Assembly: GCA_963851325.1 (NCBI GenBank)
Contig: CAWKOR010000001.1
Span: forward strand, 2,294,001 to 2,358,000
Reading direction: 5' to 3'
DNA length: 64,000 nt
DNA from: DATGKG01 sp963851325
GTDB taxonomy: Bacteria; Desulfobacterota; Binatia; Binatales; Binataceae
Translations under genes and position numbers: made by a program
Part shown: one piece after another, positions 54,664-63,633 of the stretch
Position numbering within the stretch: position 1 is the stretch's first letter
Layout of the letters: each line of letters starts with the position of its first letter
The notes under the pieces: model-generated
Seen by the model: only the letters and a program-made list of their open reading frames with translations
Databases searched by the model: none
What the model was told of the DNA's origin: nothing

Positions 54664-54749
54664 TTAACCGATATCCAGAACGTTGATGCGAGCGCGACCC
54701 CGTTCGCCGTCCCTTTCGAGGACCGCGGAGGACAACGCTCGAGTTAATG

Positions 54750-55337
54750 CTAGGCCTTTTCTACCTGTACGAAGTCCAGTTCGACCGGGGTGGCGCGGCC
54801 GAAAATCGAAATCAGCACTCGCACCTTGCCTTTTTCCGGCTTGACCTCTTCCACCGTGCCGTTGAAATCCTGGAAAGGACCGTCCACCACCTTGATCGCC
54901 TCGCCCACTTCGAACAGAACCTTGGGCTTGGGCCGCAGTGCCCCTTCTTCCATTTGCTGGGTAATTTCGCGGACTTCGTGCTCAGGTACTTCCGGAGGAT
55001 TGGTCGCATGGCCGACGAAGCCGGTGATCTTCGGGGTATTTTTGATCACGTGCCAGGTTTCGTCGTCCAGCAGCATGTTCACGAAGATATAGCCGGGAAA
55101 GAATTTGCGGCTCGAAATCTTGCGCTGCCCGCCTTTCCCGAGTTCCTGAACCCGCTCGACCGGCACCAGCACGGCGCCGATCTTATGCTCCATGTGCATC
55201 GAGCGCACCCGTTCTTCGAGTGCGGCCTTGGCCTTCGCCTCGTAGCCGGAATAGGTGTGGATGACATACCACTTCCAGCTCGCCTTGAGATCCGCGGCGG
55301 CCGGCGATGCTTCTGGTGTTTTAGCTTCTTCCATCAC
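54750..55337 (-). CDS. nusG: Transcription elongation/antitermination factor NusG
   Basis: The 195-residue product has the NGN domain (KWYVIHTYSGYEAKAKAALEERVRSMHMEHKIGAVLVPVERVQELGKGGQRKISSRKFFPGYIFVNM) and a C-terminal KOW domain (VDGPFQDFNGTVEEVKPEKGKVRVLISIFGR). It couples RNA polymerase with the ribosome or Rho. Confidence 0.97.
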   Translation of the reverse strand: MMEEAKTPEASPAAADLKASWKWYVIHTYSGYEAKAKAALEERVRSMHMEHKIGAVLVPVERVQELGKGGQRKISSRKFFPGYIFVNMLLDDETWHVIKNTPKITGFVGHATNPPEVPEHEVREITQQMEEGALRPKPKVLFEVGEAIKVVDGPFQDFNGTVEEVKPEKGKVRVLISIFGRATPVELDFVQVEKA

Positions 55338-55367
55338 AATGGCGTCCGGTGCACCGGATGCCTCACT

Positions 55368-55571
55368 TTATCCAATCAGAAAACGGACCGCGCGGGTTGC
55401 TCCCACGTCCACCAGCCCGAGCCATAGAGCCATCACGAAGGATAACGCGACTACCACGATAGTGGCCTGCATCGTCTCCTTGGGCGACGGGTAATGGACC
55501 TTGGCGAGTTCAGCATAGGCTTCGCGGAGAAAACTCACCGACTGATCGAGGTAACTTTTTAAGGTATCCAT
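55368..55571 (-). CDS. secE: Protein translocase subunit SecE
   Basis: The 67-residue product has a short cytoplasmic part (SFLREAYAELAKVHYPSPKET) and one transmembrane helix (IVVVALSFVMALWLGLVDV). This is the single-helix SecE form. It lies 30 nt upstream of nusG. Confidence 0.93.
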   Translation of the reverse strand: MDTLKSYLDQSVSFLREAYAELAKVHYPSPKETMQATIVVVALSFVMALWLGLVDVGATRAVRFLIG

Positions 55572-55617
55572 TTATGCACCCTAATTCAAGCACCGTTCTT
55601 GCATTATCAAAAAAATG

Positions 55618-55694
55618 TGGCGGGTCAGGCAGGATTCGAACCTGCAACCCTCGGATTTGGAGTCCGATGCTCTGCCAATTAGAGCTACTGGCCC
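55618..55694 (-). tRNA. tRNA-Trp (anticodon CCA)
   Basis: The minus strand folds into a cloverleaf beginning GGGCCAG, with D-arm AGCTCTAATTGGCAGAGC, anticodon loop around CTCCAAA and T-arm GCAGGTTCGAATCCTGC. The 3' CCA is encoded (plus-strand TGG at 55618-55620). The acceptor stem has one C-A mismatch at position 4-69. Lies just before secE, a conserved position. Confidence 0.93.
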
Positions 55695-55706
55695 GTTATC
55701 TTTCTA

Positions 55707-55779
55707 GTATCCCTCGACTCCGCTGCGCTCCGCCTTGGGGCGACCGCGTAGCGGCGGTTCGCGAACCGCCCCGACCAGG
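55707..55779. repeat. GC-rich tRNA-flanking repeat and 18-bp palindrome
   Basis: CCTCGACTCCGCTGCGCTCC at 55712 onward recurs in the 116-bp repeats at about 56179 and 56295, with a diverged form after tRNA-Gly near 58900. It ends in GGCGGTTCGCGAACCGCC (55753-55770), an exact palindrome that recurs at 56062-56079. Confidence 0.7.
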
Positions 55780-55810
55780 ACGGAAGGCGCGAAACACCTC
55801 AACCCGATCG

Positions 55811-55963
55811 TCAGACCTTACATTCTTTATGTACGGTGTGTGATCGGCAAGCCGGGCAGAACTTCTTGATGGCGAACTTGTCGGTCTGCTTCTTTTTGTT
55901 TTTGGTGGTCGTGTAATTGCGACGTTTGCATCCGTCGCACGCCATTCCGATTAGATCTCGCAT
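55811..55963 (-). CDS. rpmG: Ribosomal protein L33
   Basis: The 50-residue product (start ATG 55961-55963, AGGAAGG upstream) reads MRDLIGMACDGCKRRNYTTT, with a zinc site of Cys9, Cys12, Cys36 and Cys39, the C+ form of L33. It lies between tRNA-Thr(GGT) and tRNA-Trp, a common place for rpmG. Confidence 0.93.
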   Translation of the reverse strand: MRDLIGMACDGCKRRNYTTTKNKKKQTDKFAIKKFCPACRSHTVHKECKV

Positions 55964-56061
55964 AATGGTGATACCTTCCTAATTCTCTCTAAACTCGGAC
56001 CGATCCGAATCGCATCAATGGCGCATTCGGAAGCTGGTCCCGCTGGCGCGATATCGCTGCG

Positions 56062-56079
56062 GGCGGTTCGCGAACCGCC
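56062..56079. repeat. Second copy of the 18-bp palindrome
   Basis: GGCGGTTCGCGAACCGCC is an exact palindrome identical to that at 55753-55770. Each copy is followed by CCC(C/T)(G/A)CCAG. It is a hairpin-forming dispersed repeat in this intergenic area. Confidence 0.75.
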
Positions 56080-56111
56080 CCTACCAGAAACAGAAGCGAC
56101 GCATCCTGGCC

Positions 56112-56442
<331 letters not shown>

Positions 56443-56480
56443 CCTAATGAAGTTGCTGCCTTCCTTTTTCCCTCGCCCTT

Positions 56481-56517
56481 CAGGGAGAGGGTGGCGCTAC
56501 TGCGCCGGGAGAGGTCG
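56481..56517. repeat. Dispersed 37-bp intergenic repeat, copy 2
   Basis: CAGGGAGAGGGTGGCG to GAGGTCG matches the copy at 23598-23634 with one mismatch. It lies between tRNA-Thr(GGT) and the displaced tRNA-Gly 3' half. Confidence 0.8.
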
Positions 56518-56561
56518 ACGGCCCGCGCCTTCCCCCGTCCCTTTGAATATACGCTGTTGTC

Positions 56562-56606
56562 TGGAGCGGGAAACGGGACTCGAACCCGCGACCCCGAGCT
56601 TGGAAG
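56562..56606 (-). repeat. Displaced 3' half of tRNA-Gly (att-like repeat, left)
   Basis: These 45 bases (TGGAGCGGGAAACGGGACTC to CTTGGAAG) are identical to the 3' half of the intact tRNA-Gly gene at 58811-58855, from the CCA end to the anticodon loop. The rest of the tRNA is missing and AT-rich sequence follows. This marks one end of the island. Confidence 0.92.
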
Positions 56607-56836
56607 ATTAAAAATAATGGATAAATGTAGTGATGTTTTTTGGATGTGTAAAAATATTGTTTTAAATCTGAGTTGGTCAAAATTCAAGCTATATGGAGAT
56701 ACATTTTAAAGAGATGGTTGAAGTAAATCAAAGGCCTCTATCTGAAGAGAAAGAAATATCATGCTCTAGAACAGGATGTGTTTAAAGCTTTGAACTTCGG
56801 TTTAGGTCGGAACGAGTAGAAGCTGGTTCGCTGTCG

Positions 56837-57402
56837 TCAGTCTACGGCGTCTATACCGAGAATCAATACGGGTATATCGATGTCAGAGACACCGCGCTTT
56901 TCCAAATCCCAAGTGAACTGCTCGATGAAGGAGACGCCCGTGGACATCTCACGGCAAGTGCTTTGACAGGCACGATCTCGATTCCGCAGTCAATATGCTG
57001 AAGATTGTGAAAGATCGTCATCTTGGCAGACACGTTGTAAACCATGAACGAGTACTTACCGAGCTGGAGTTCGACTCCAAGTTTCTACTTCAAAAAATCC
57101 ATTGTCGGAAAGCTGCTGGGTAGATTGGCTACGCGGTGTAGTCGCTGCGATAAAAATTGGTTGGGTAGTCGCAGATAACGCGGAGAGACTCAACAAACTT
57201 GTAAAAATTCTGCTTGAACGCCTTGTTCAAGCGCGAGGGTCGTAGAGCAAACGACCAGGCATCGTCTTTTCTTTGCTGACTTTTGTCTAGTACTACGAGG
57301 CCTCAACAGCTTTATGGCTGCGTTGACCTCGGCAAGAGATGCGGAAATCGCTTTGCCACTCGACGCGCCGTTGTTGAAAGAGTACTCAGCGGCGATCCTC
57401 AC
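56837..57402 (-). pseudogene. BglII/BstYI-family type II restriction endonuclease, decayed
   Basis: Joining frames on the minus strand gives a protein close in length to BstYI (about 188 codons against 203). It starts VRIAAEYSFNNG at GTG 57402, continues with SKEKTMPGRLLYDPRA and LNKAFKQNFYKFVESL, then the active-site strand GVELQLGKYSFMVYN (about 57,049-57,080; the E-x-Q pair matches BglII/BstYI), HIDCGIEIVPVKALA and STGVSFIEQFTWDLEKRG, ending PVLILGIDAVD and stop. Several frameshifts and an in-frame TAG break it. If active it would cut at a GATC-centred hexamer. The family is from remembered sequences of BstYI. Confidence 0.78.
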
Positions 57403-57437
57403 TACAGTTCTTTTTTGCTATTCGATGGGGATTTGGC

Positions 57438-58373
57438 TCACCTTTTCTCGTCCGATGGTTGATAGATCGGTTCCAAGAGAGGTCGATAACGTAAATTGCC
57501 AGAGTAGAAGTCGTTGATGCGTTTCTAGGTCGCCTCGACATATTCGCTCTCCTTCTCGCAACTAAAGCTCTGCGATCATGTCGAAGTGCTGCAAGTAAAG
57601 CAGAGCTGACCCGAAAGAAGGGGTCCAAAACCAATCGTCCACATCTGTCAAAGCGAGAACGCAGCGCTCAACTAACTGAATCGGGAACTGGCAAGGATGA
57701 ATAGTTTTTTCGGGATGATTGCATTTGACATTCGGAATATCCACAAACCGGATTCCCAATCCTGTTCGACACACGCCAAACGTCAGAGGGATTTTTCCCG
57801 AGAGGATTGCCGAGGGCAGACCTTTGTTCTTACCCTAGAATGCTCGTTTTCCTGGGTACTTCGATGGCACCCTCAACGGAGTACAGAGTTGAAAGTGTAT
57901 TTGTCGCCCTTGGTGAACCACAGAAGGACCTCGTATCTGCCAGAAAATCGTTTACGTCGCGTGCAGACCGTGATCGAAATACCAGATGTTGCGATTGCGA
58001 AGCTACAATCCTCGTTGCTAGAAAAATGGGTAGTGATCAGATATAACCAGAGGAAATACTACGGAGCGTTCCACGTAGTTGCCTACTTGCCAACAGAGGG
58101 AACCATTGGGGGAAAGAACCTGAATCAGTTGATCCACAACCGGACTGAGGGCGTTCAAGTACCCGTCCAAGTCTGTGGCTTTTTCGTAAACTTTGCCGAG
58201 ATTGTAAGGTGGGGACGTGACAATGAGCTAGACGCTTCATCTGGAACGTGACGCAGTGTTTCTGCGCTATCTCCTTCGAGTATTGCTATTCGCCGCTCTG
58301 GATCAACTCGACACGCCAATTCTTTCGGGTTCCGCTGCGAACTATCCAGTTCTCAAGTTCCGTTGCCACTCAT
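57438..58373 (-). pseudogene. Type II DNA methyltransferase (TSPPY, m4C-like), decayed
   Basis: Read across frames the minus strand encodes a 311-codon beta-class DNA methyltransferase: ATG 58373 (GAGGAGAAGGG upstream), RIAILEGDSAETLRHVPDEA, motif IV VTSPPYNLGKVYEKATDLDG (58,201-58,220), LSPNGSLCWQVGNYVERS, WYFDHGLHAT then RFSGRYEVLLWFTKGDKYTF, PEKTIHPCQFPIQLVERCVL, motif I VLDPFFRVSSALLAALRHDR (about 57,600) and KRINDFYSGNLRYRPLLEPI before the stop 57438-57440. SPPY points to N4-cytosine methylation, as in M.BglII. Frameshifts, an early TGA (MSGNGT*) and an in-frame TAG (EAT*KRIND) make it non-functional as read. The endonuclease follows after 35 nt. Confidence 0.82.
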
Positions 58374-58810
58374 GTCCCTTCTCCTCAACCGCCCCGAGAG
58401 CCGCCGAGCGCCTCGACGAGCAATATATTTAAATTTGGCATTCTAATGAACCTAGAGGAAGGCAGTATACCGCACACGAGTGATGCCGCCACCTAGACCG
58501 CTGCAAGCTATCCACACCCACACCCGAGGCGCCCGTTAAGTTTACGACCAGCTTTGAAAACTAAAGAAGGTGGTCTGGTAAGAGGAATCGATGCGCTTAG
58601 TTTTTGCTGAGTTAAAGAACTTTGAAAACTTTAATTTATAGACAAGGAACTACAATTAGTATGTTAATGCAAGATTTACTTGGTTTTAAGTAGAGTTGAT
58701 ATAGATGATATAGATATCTATGGCAGTGTAATTCGTAGTATATTGTATATAGAAATTGAGTTTTGGATTAAATTTGTAGTAAGAGGGAAAAAGGTTGATT
58801 TGTTGAAGAT

Positions 58811-58886
58811 TGGAGCGGGAAACGGGACTCGAACCCGCGACCCCGAGCTTGGAAGGCTCGCGCTCTACCAACTGAGCTATTCCCGC
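58811..58886 (-). tRNA. tRNA-Gly (anticodon TCC), island target
   Basis: The minus strand reads GCGGGAATAGCTCAGTTGGT, anticodon loop CTTCCAA (TCC), T-arm GCGGGTTCGAGTCCCGT, acceptor TTCCCGC and encoded CCA (plus TGG at 58811-58813). It is complete; its 3' half is repeated at 56562-56606 as the mark of integration. Confidence 0.95.
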
Positions 58887-59023
58887 TCTCTGTTAAACCT
58901 TCCCTCGGGCTCCGTTATGCTCCGCCTCGCGAGCGCCTGCGTCGCGGCTTCGCCCGCTTCGCGCCTCATCCAACTATCTCGCCTATATCTTCAACTCCCC
59001 CCGATGCCGCTCATCTAGAATTA

Positions 59024-59109
59024 TGGTGGAGAGGGGAGGATTCGAACCTCCGAAGGCGTTCGCCGTCAGATTTACAGTCTGATCCCTTTGGCCACTCGGG
59101 AACCTCTCC
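59024..59109 (-). tRNA. tRNA-Tyr (anticodon GTA)
   Basis: The minus strand is an 86-nt class II tRNA with GGAGAGGTTCCCGAGTGGCC, anticodon loop CTGTAAA (GTA), a long variable arm and T-arm GGAGGTTCGAATCCTCC. CCA is encoded. Confidence 0.95.
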
Positions 59110-59128
59110 CCGATATATCTCGAAGCAT

Positions 59129-59201
<73 letters not shown>

Positions 59202-59218
59202 AGAGGGCTAAAGACGGA

Positions 59219-59247
59219 AAACTATGCGCAGGTTACCACGCTGTCAA
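59219..59247 (-). promoter_or_regulatory. Sigma-70-type promoter of the tRNA cluster
   Basis: On the minus strand a perfect TTGACA (59247-59242) is followed after 17 nt by TAGTTT (59224-59219), about 17 nt before the 5' end of tRNA-Thr(TGT). Spacing is ideal and the -10 matches moderately. It probably drives tRNA-Thr-Tyr-Gly and, before island insertion, the downstream Thr. Confidence 0.7.
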
Positions 59248-59350
59248 GAACAAGCCAAAGAAGGTCGGCTCAATGCCCCCAAGCTGACGGCTACCCGCGT
59301 GCACAGTGCGGCTTCGGATAGCGCGACACCCTCAGCGCCGGGGGTTGCTT

Positions 59351-60289
59351 TCAAATCGCGGGGTGGGAACGGCGGCGGGCGACCTCATACAGAGCAATCG
59401 CGGTCGCCACCGATACATTCAGCGATGCAACTTTACCGCGCATCGGAATGTCCACCAGAAAGTCGGTGGTCTTCTTGACGATCTCGCGGACGCCCTTGCC
59501 CTCGGAACCGATCACGATCGCGAGCTTACTGGTCACATCGAGATCATAGATCGAGACATTGCCACCGGGCGCCAAGGCGGCGATCCAGTAGCCGGCTTTC
59601 TTCAGATCCTCGAGGGCGCGCGCGACATTGCCGCATCGCGCGATCTTCAAATGGATCCACGCCCCAGCTGACGACTTGATCGCGGCCGAGGTCATCCCGA
59701 CCGTATGATCCTTCGCAATCACGATATTGCCCACCCCGGCGCCTTCCGCCGAGCGCAGGATCGCGCCGAGGTTGCGCGGATCGGTCACGCCATCGATGAG
59801 CAAAATGGGGTCGGGCCTGGCTTCGAGCATGTCCTCGAATTCGGTATAGGGGAACTCCTTGACGACTGCCGCGATCCCCTGATGACGCGCATCGCGTCCG
59901 CAGTTGCGCGAAATCTCCGCCTCATTGGCAAACGCAACCTGCCCGCCCGCGATGCGAACGCTATCCATTTCTTCTTCGAAACGCCCCTCGTCGCCGGTGC
60001 GGATGTAGAGGGTGCGAATGGCGCCCGGCGCGGCGGCGATAAGTTCGCGCACCGGCTCGACGCCATACACGAGGTCGGTGCGAGCGGCTTCATGATGATC
60101 GGCGCCCTGATGCTCGCTTCTATGGTCTTGTCGATGGTCTGGCCCATGACGTTCGGGATTGCGTTGGAGATGGGGATTGCGATCGGGCTCGCGCTGTGGC
60201 GGCGGCGCGCCGCGTGCGTCGTCGCGTCGATGGGGTCCGCGGCGGTCGTCGCGAAACCTCGCGCGTCCTCTGTCACCACGATTCTTCAT
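59351..60289 (-). CDS. rlmB: 23S rRNA (guanosine-2'-O-)-methyltransferase RlmB-type
   Basis: The product (312 aa) is a SpoU/TrmH-family methylase with DGVTDPRNLGAILRSAEGAG, AIVIGSEGKGV and VDIPMRGKVASLNVSVATAIALYE, the three knot motifs, and a substrate-binding part from VYGVEPVRELI. The first 70 residues are an unusual tail rich in Arg, His, Asp and Gln (HRRDDARGAPPPQREPDRNP...) of low complexity. rlmB just upstream of the tRNA-secE region is a common arrangement. Confidence 0.92.
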   Translation of the reverse strand: MKNRGDRGRARFRDDRRGPHRRDDARGAPPPQREPDRNPHLQRNPERHGPDHRQDHRSEHQGADHHEAARTDLVYGVEPVRELIAAAPGAIRTLYIRTGDEGRFEEEMDSVRIAGGQVAFANEAEISRNCGRDARHQGIAAVVKEFPYTEFEDMLEARPDPILLIDGVTDPRNLGAILRSAEGAGVGNIVIAKDHTVGMTSAAIKSSAGAWIHLKIARCGNVARALEDLKKAGYWIAALAPGGNVSIYDLDVTSKLAIVIGSEGKGVREIVKKTTDFLVDIPMRGKVASLNVSVATAIALYEVARRRSHPAI

Positions 60290-60335
60290 TGCGAAAAAAT
60301 GTTAGCAGAAAAAGATTGGCGGCAAAGACATCGAA

Positions 60336-61270
60336 GAAAGAGATTCACCACGGAGACACGGAGGCACAGAGAGGAGGAAGGGGCGAGGGTCGCTCCGCGC
60401 GAAAAATCCCTCTCCCGATGGGAGAGGAGGGTCGCGATCTATCGCGACCAGGAGTGGGACCTTACCCAGCGCGTCCCGCGCGAATATGGAATTCTTTCGC
60501 CCTGGGGACATCACGCAGGATGCGATGCATCCTGAACTCGCAATCCAGCGTCGGGCCACATCGAGGAAAGAGATTCACCACGGAGACACAGGGGCACAGA
60601 GAGGAAAGGGGCGAGGGTCGCTCCGCGCGAAAAATCCCTCTCCCGATGGGAGAGGAGGGTCGCGATTTATCGCGACCAGGAGTGGGACCTTACTCAGCGC
60701 GTCTTCGCGCGAATATGGAATTCTTTCTCGGTTGGGGACATCACGCAGGATGCGATGCATCCTGAACTCGCAATCCAGCGTCGGGCCACATCGAGGAAAG
60801 AGATTCACCACGGAGACACGGAGGCACAGAGAGGAGGAAGGGGCGAGGGTCGCTCCGCGCGAAAAATCCCTCTCCCGATGGGAGAGGAGGGTCGCGATTT
60901 ATCGCGACCAGGAGTGGGACCTTACTCAGCGCGTCTTCGCGCGAATATGGAATTCTTCCAGGATGCGATCATCCTGAACTCGATATCCAGCGTCGGGCCA
61001 CATAGGAAAGAGATTCACCAGGAACATGCAGCAGGGGAGAAGGTCGAGCGTCGCTCCGCGCAAAAATCCCTCTCCCGATGGGAGAGGAGGGTCGCGATCT
61101 ATCGCGACAGGAGTGGATTATTCAGCGCGTCTTCGCGCGAATATGGAATTCTTTCTCGGTTGGGGACATCACGCAGGATGCGATGCATCCTGAACTCGCA
61201 ATCCAGCGTCGGGCCACATCGAGGAAAGAGATTCACCACGGAGACACGGAGGCACGGAGAGGAAAGGGGA
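60336..61270. repeat. Tandem array of about 230-bp repeats
   Basis: GAAAGAGATTCACCA begins units at 60336, 60566, 60796, 61006 and 61224, with periods 230, 230, 210 and 218. Each carries CACGGAGACACGGAGGCACA, then CCCTCTCCCGATGGGAGAGG (a hairpin), GTCGCGATTTATCGCGACC and GCGCGAATATGGAATTC, then CAGGATGCGATGCATCCTG (a second palindrome). The fifth unit is cut where hsdR ends. Frames here translate the repeat only. The first 20 bases resemble a sequence seen between genes in many bacterial drafts. Confidence 0.88.
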
Positions 61271-61273
61271 GGA

Positions 61274-63610
61274 TCAGGCAGCCTTCTGATACAGGAATTT
61301 CTGGAAGCCCGACGAACGCGCCGCGAATCTTCTCGGTGTCGCCGAGGTCCGTCACGGCGTCCATGATGGAGTTGTGGTACTTGAGCTGCAGCAGTGGGAC
61401 CAGTTTTTCCTGATCGAGTTCGTCCACGCCGGCGCTCACATAATGCGAGAGCACGAAGTCGAGGAACACCTGTTGCTTCGAGTCGAACAGGGTGCCGATC
61501 GACGCCTTCGCGGTGTTCGCTCGCTCCTCTCGCGTGAGCGGCGGCAGCGCGTAGGCGACGTGCGCGAGCACATCGAAGAGGTCGCTCTTCTCGGCATCGA
61601 TGATCTTCTGCATCTCGGCCAGCTGCTCGCGCCCGAAGCCTTTCTCGGTTAGGCCCTGCAATAGTTTCTTGCGCGTATCCGGCGCGCTCCAGATGGCGCG
61701 CAGCTCCGCTTCGTTCTTGAAGAAGTCCGGCAACTTGCCGAACAGCATCTCCATGAATTGCTGCGCCGACATCGGCTTGCCGTCCGGATGCCAAAAGGTG
61801 GTGCACATCATGTGCTGAATCGTGCGCGCCTTGCCGTCGGCCAGCTTGATTTTGATCTTCTGCGGTCTGCGGCCGTGGCTCCGGCTCGGGTCCCGGCGTC
61901 GGGTATCTGGCGGTCGGCGCGTGGCAATGGCTCGCGCGGTTCGCGCGGCTCCGGCTCGATCGGCTCGCCGTCCCACTCCGGATCGCTGAAATGATGATGC
62001 GCCTTCACGAAGTCGTAGATCGTGAAGTAGTCCTTGCCGTCGTAGAGCCGGGTGCCGCGCCCGATGATCTGCTTGAACTCGATGATCGAATTGATCGGCC
62101 GCATCAGCACGATGTTGCGGATGTTGCGCGCATCGACGCCGGTCGAAAGCTTCTGCGAGGTGGTCAGGATGGTCGGGATGGTCTTTTCGTTGTCCTGGAA
62201 GTCGCGCAGGTGCTGCTCGCCCAGCTCGCCGTCATTCGCGGTGACCCGCTGGCAGTAGTTGGGGTCCTTGCTCGTCTTCATCTGGTTGATGAGGTCGCGC
62301 ACCGCCAGCGCATGATCCTGCGTCGCGCAGAACACCAGCGTCTTTTCGTTCTGGTCGATCTGCGTCCATGAAGAATCCTGACCCGCTGCGCCTCGCGCTC
62401 CTTGATCTCGATGATCTTGTTGAAGTCGCTTTCGATGTAGCGCTTGCCCGTCTTCGACTTCGCCTTCGATCAGCGTGATCGTCGGGGGTGTAGACGTACT
62501 CATCGAGCGTGGTGGAGATTTGCTTGACCTTGAACGGAGTCAGGAAGCCGTCGTTGATGCCGTCCTTGAGCGAGTAGATGTAAACCGGCTCGCCGAAGTA
62601 GGCGTAGGTGTCGACGTTGTCGTTGCGCTTGGGCGTCGCGGTGAGGCCGAGCTGCACGGCCGGCGCGAAGTATTCGAGGATGCCGCGCCAGTTGCTTTCG
62701 TCGTTGGCGCCGCCGCGATGGCATTCGTCGATGACGATGAAGTCGAAGAAGTCCGGCGGATACTCGCCGAAGTAGGGCGCGGGCTTGCCGTCGTTCGGAT
62801 GGTCCGCTCATGAAGGTCTGGAAGATGGTGAAGAACAGGTTGCCGTTCTTCGGCACCTTGCCCTTCTTGCGGATGTCCTCCGGCGTTGATCCGCACCATC
62901 GCGTCTTCGGGAAAGGCGGAGAAGGCGTTGAAGGCCTGGTTGGCGAGGATGTTGCGGTCGGCGAGGAACAGGATGCGCGGGCGGCGCGTCGGTTCGCGGC
63001 TCAGGTTCCAGCGGACTTGAAACAGCTTCCATGCGATCTGGAACGCGATGAAGGTCTTGCCGGTGCCGGTCGCGAGCGTGAGCAGGATGCGCTGCGTGCT
63101 TGGCGGCGATGGCCTCCATCACGCGCTCCACGGCGATGTCCTGGTAGTAGCGGCTTGGATGCGAACCGCTCTTGATCCTCGAAGGGCACGGCGGCGAAAC
63201 GGTCGCGCCATGCGTTCTGCTCGGCAAAGGTGCGGTTCCAGAGTTCGTCGGGCGTCGGGGTAACGCCGACAGCTCGCCTTCCTTGCCGGTCTCCATGTCG
63301 ATGCCGTAGATGCCCTGGCCGTTGGTGGCAGTAGGTGAAGCGGACGGCGAGCTTGCCGGCGTAGTCCTTGGCCTGAGCCACGCCCTCGGTGAGCTGCTCG
63401 TCCCACGCCTTGGCCTCGAGACGGCAAGCTTGTGGTTGCGATAATCCAGCACGTAATCGGCGTTGAGGCCTTGCCGCGCTTGCCGTGGCCTTCGATGCGG
63501 CCGGGCGTGATGTGGTATTCGCGGCGGATGCGGCTGCCCTCGACGACGCCCCATCCCGCCGCCTTGAGCGCGGGATCGATATATTCGGCTCTGGTTTCGG
63601 CTTCGTTCAT
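61274..63610 (-). pseudogene. hsdR: Type I restriction endonuclease subunit R, many frameshifts
   Basis: Joined over about ten frame changes, the minus strand encodes a ~778-residue HsdR of the EcoR124 type. Order: MNEAETRAEYIDPALKAAGW at ATG 63610; nuclease strand NADYVLDYRNHKLAV followed by EAKAWDEQLTEGVAQAKDY (PD-(D/E)xK); Walker A LATGTGKTFIAFQIAWKL; DFFDFIVIDECHRGGANDES; LGLTATPKRNDNVDTYAYFG; helicase motif VI region IIGRGTRLYDGKDYFTIYDF; and the C-terminus FQKFLYQKAA, stop 61274-61276. Frameshifts fall about every 100-300 nt, with good protein identity between them, and cluster at the contig end, so sequencing error is at least partly responsible. hsdS precedes it by 23 nt. Confidence 0.88.
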
Positions 63611-63633
63611 GCACGCGTTCTGGAGCTCTACAG

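Larger units (their letters stand above)
56607..58810. mobile_element. 2.2-kb tRNA-Gly island with decayed type II R-M system
   Basis: The island lies between two 45-bp copies of the tRNA-Gly 3' half and interrupts an otherwise conserved Thr-Tyr-Gly-Thr cluster. Both ends (about 56,607-56,780 and 58,560-58,810) are markedly AT-rich against a GC-rich genome, which suggests foreign DNA. The inside holds the methyltransferase and endonuclease remnants given separately. No integrase is visible, so it cannot move on its own; the integrase was lost or acts in trans. Confidence 0.85.

Noticed and set aside
57190..57402. A separate small gene reading MRIAAEYSFNNG...
   Set aside because: It is the first part of the decayed BstYI-like endonuclease, which continues in other frames.
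60336..61270. CRISPR array
   Set aside because: Units of 210-230 bp are nearly identical throughout with no unique spacers, and no cas genes are present.
60196..61366. Frames reading RKEIHHGDTEAQRG repeatedly
   Set aside because: They are translations of the 230-bp DNA repeat and not genes.
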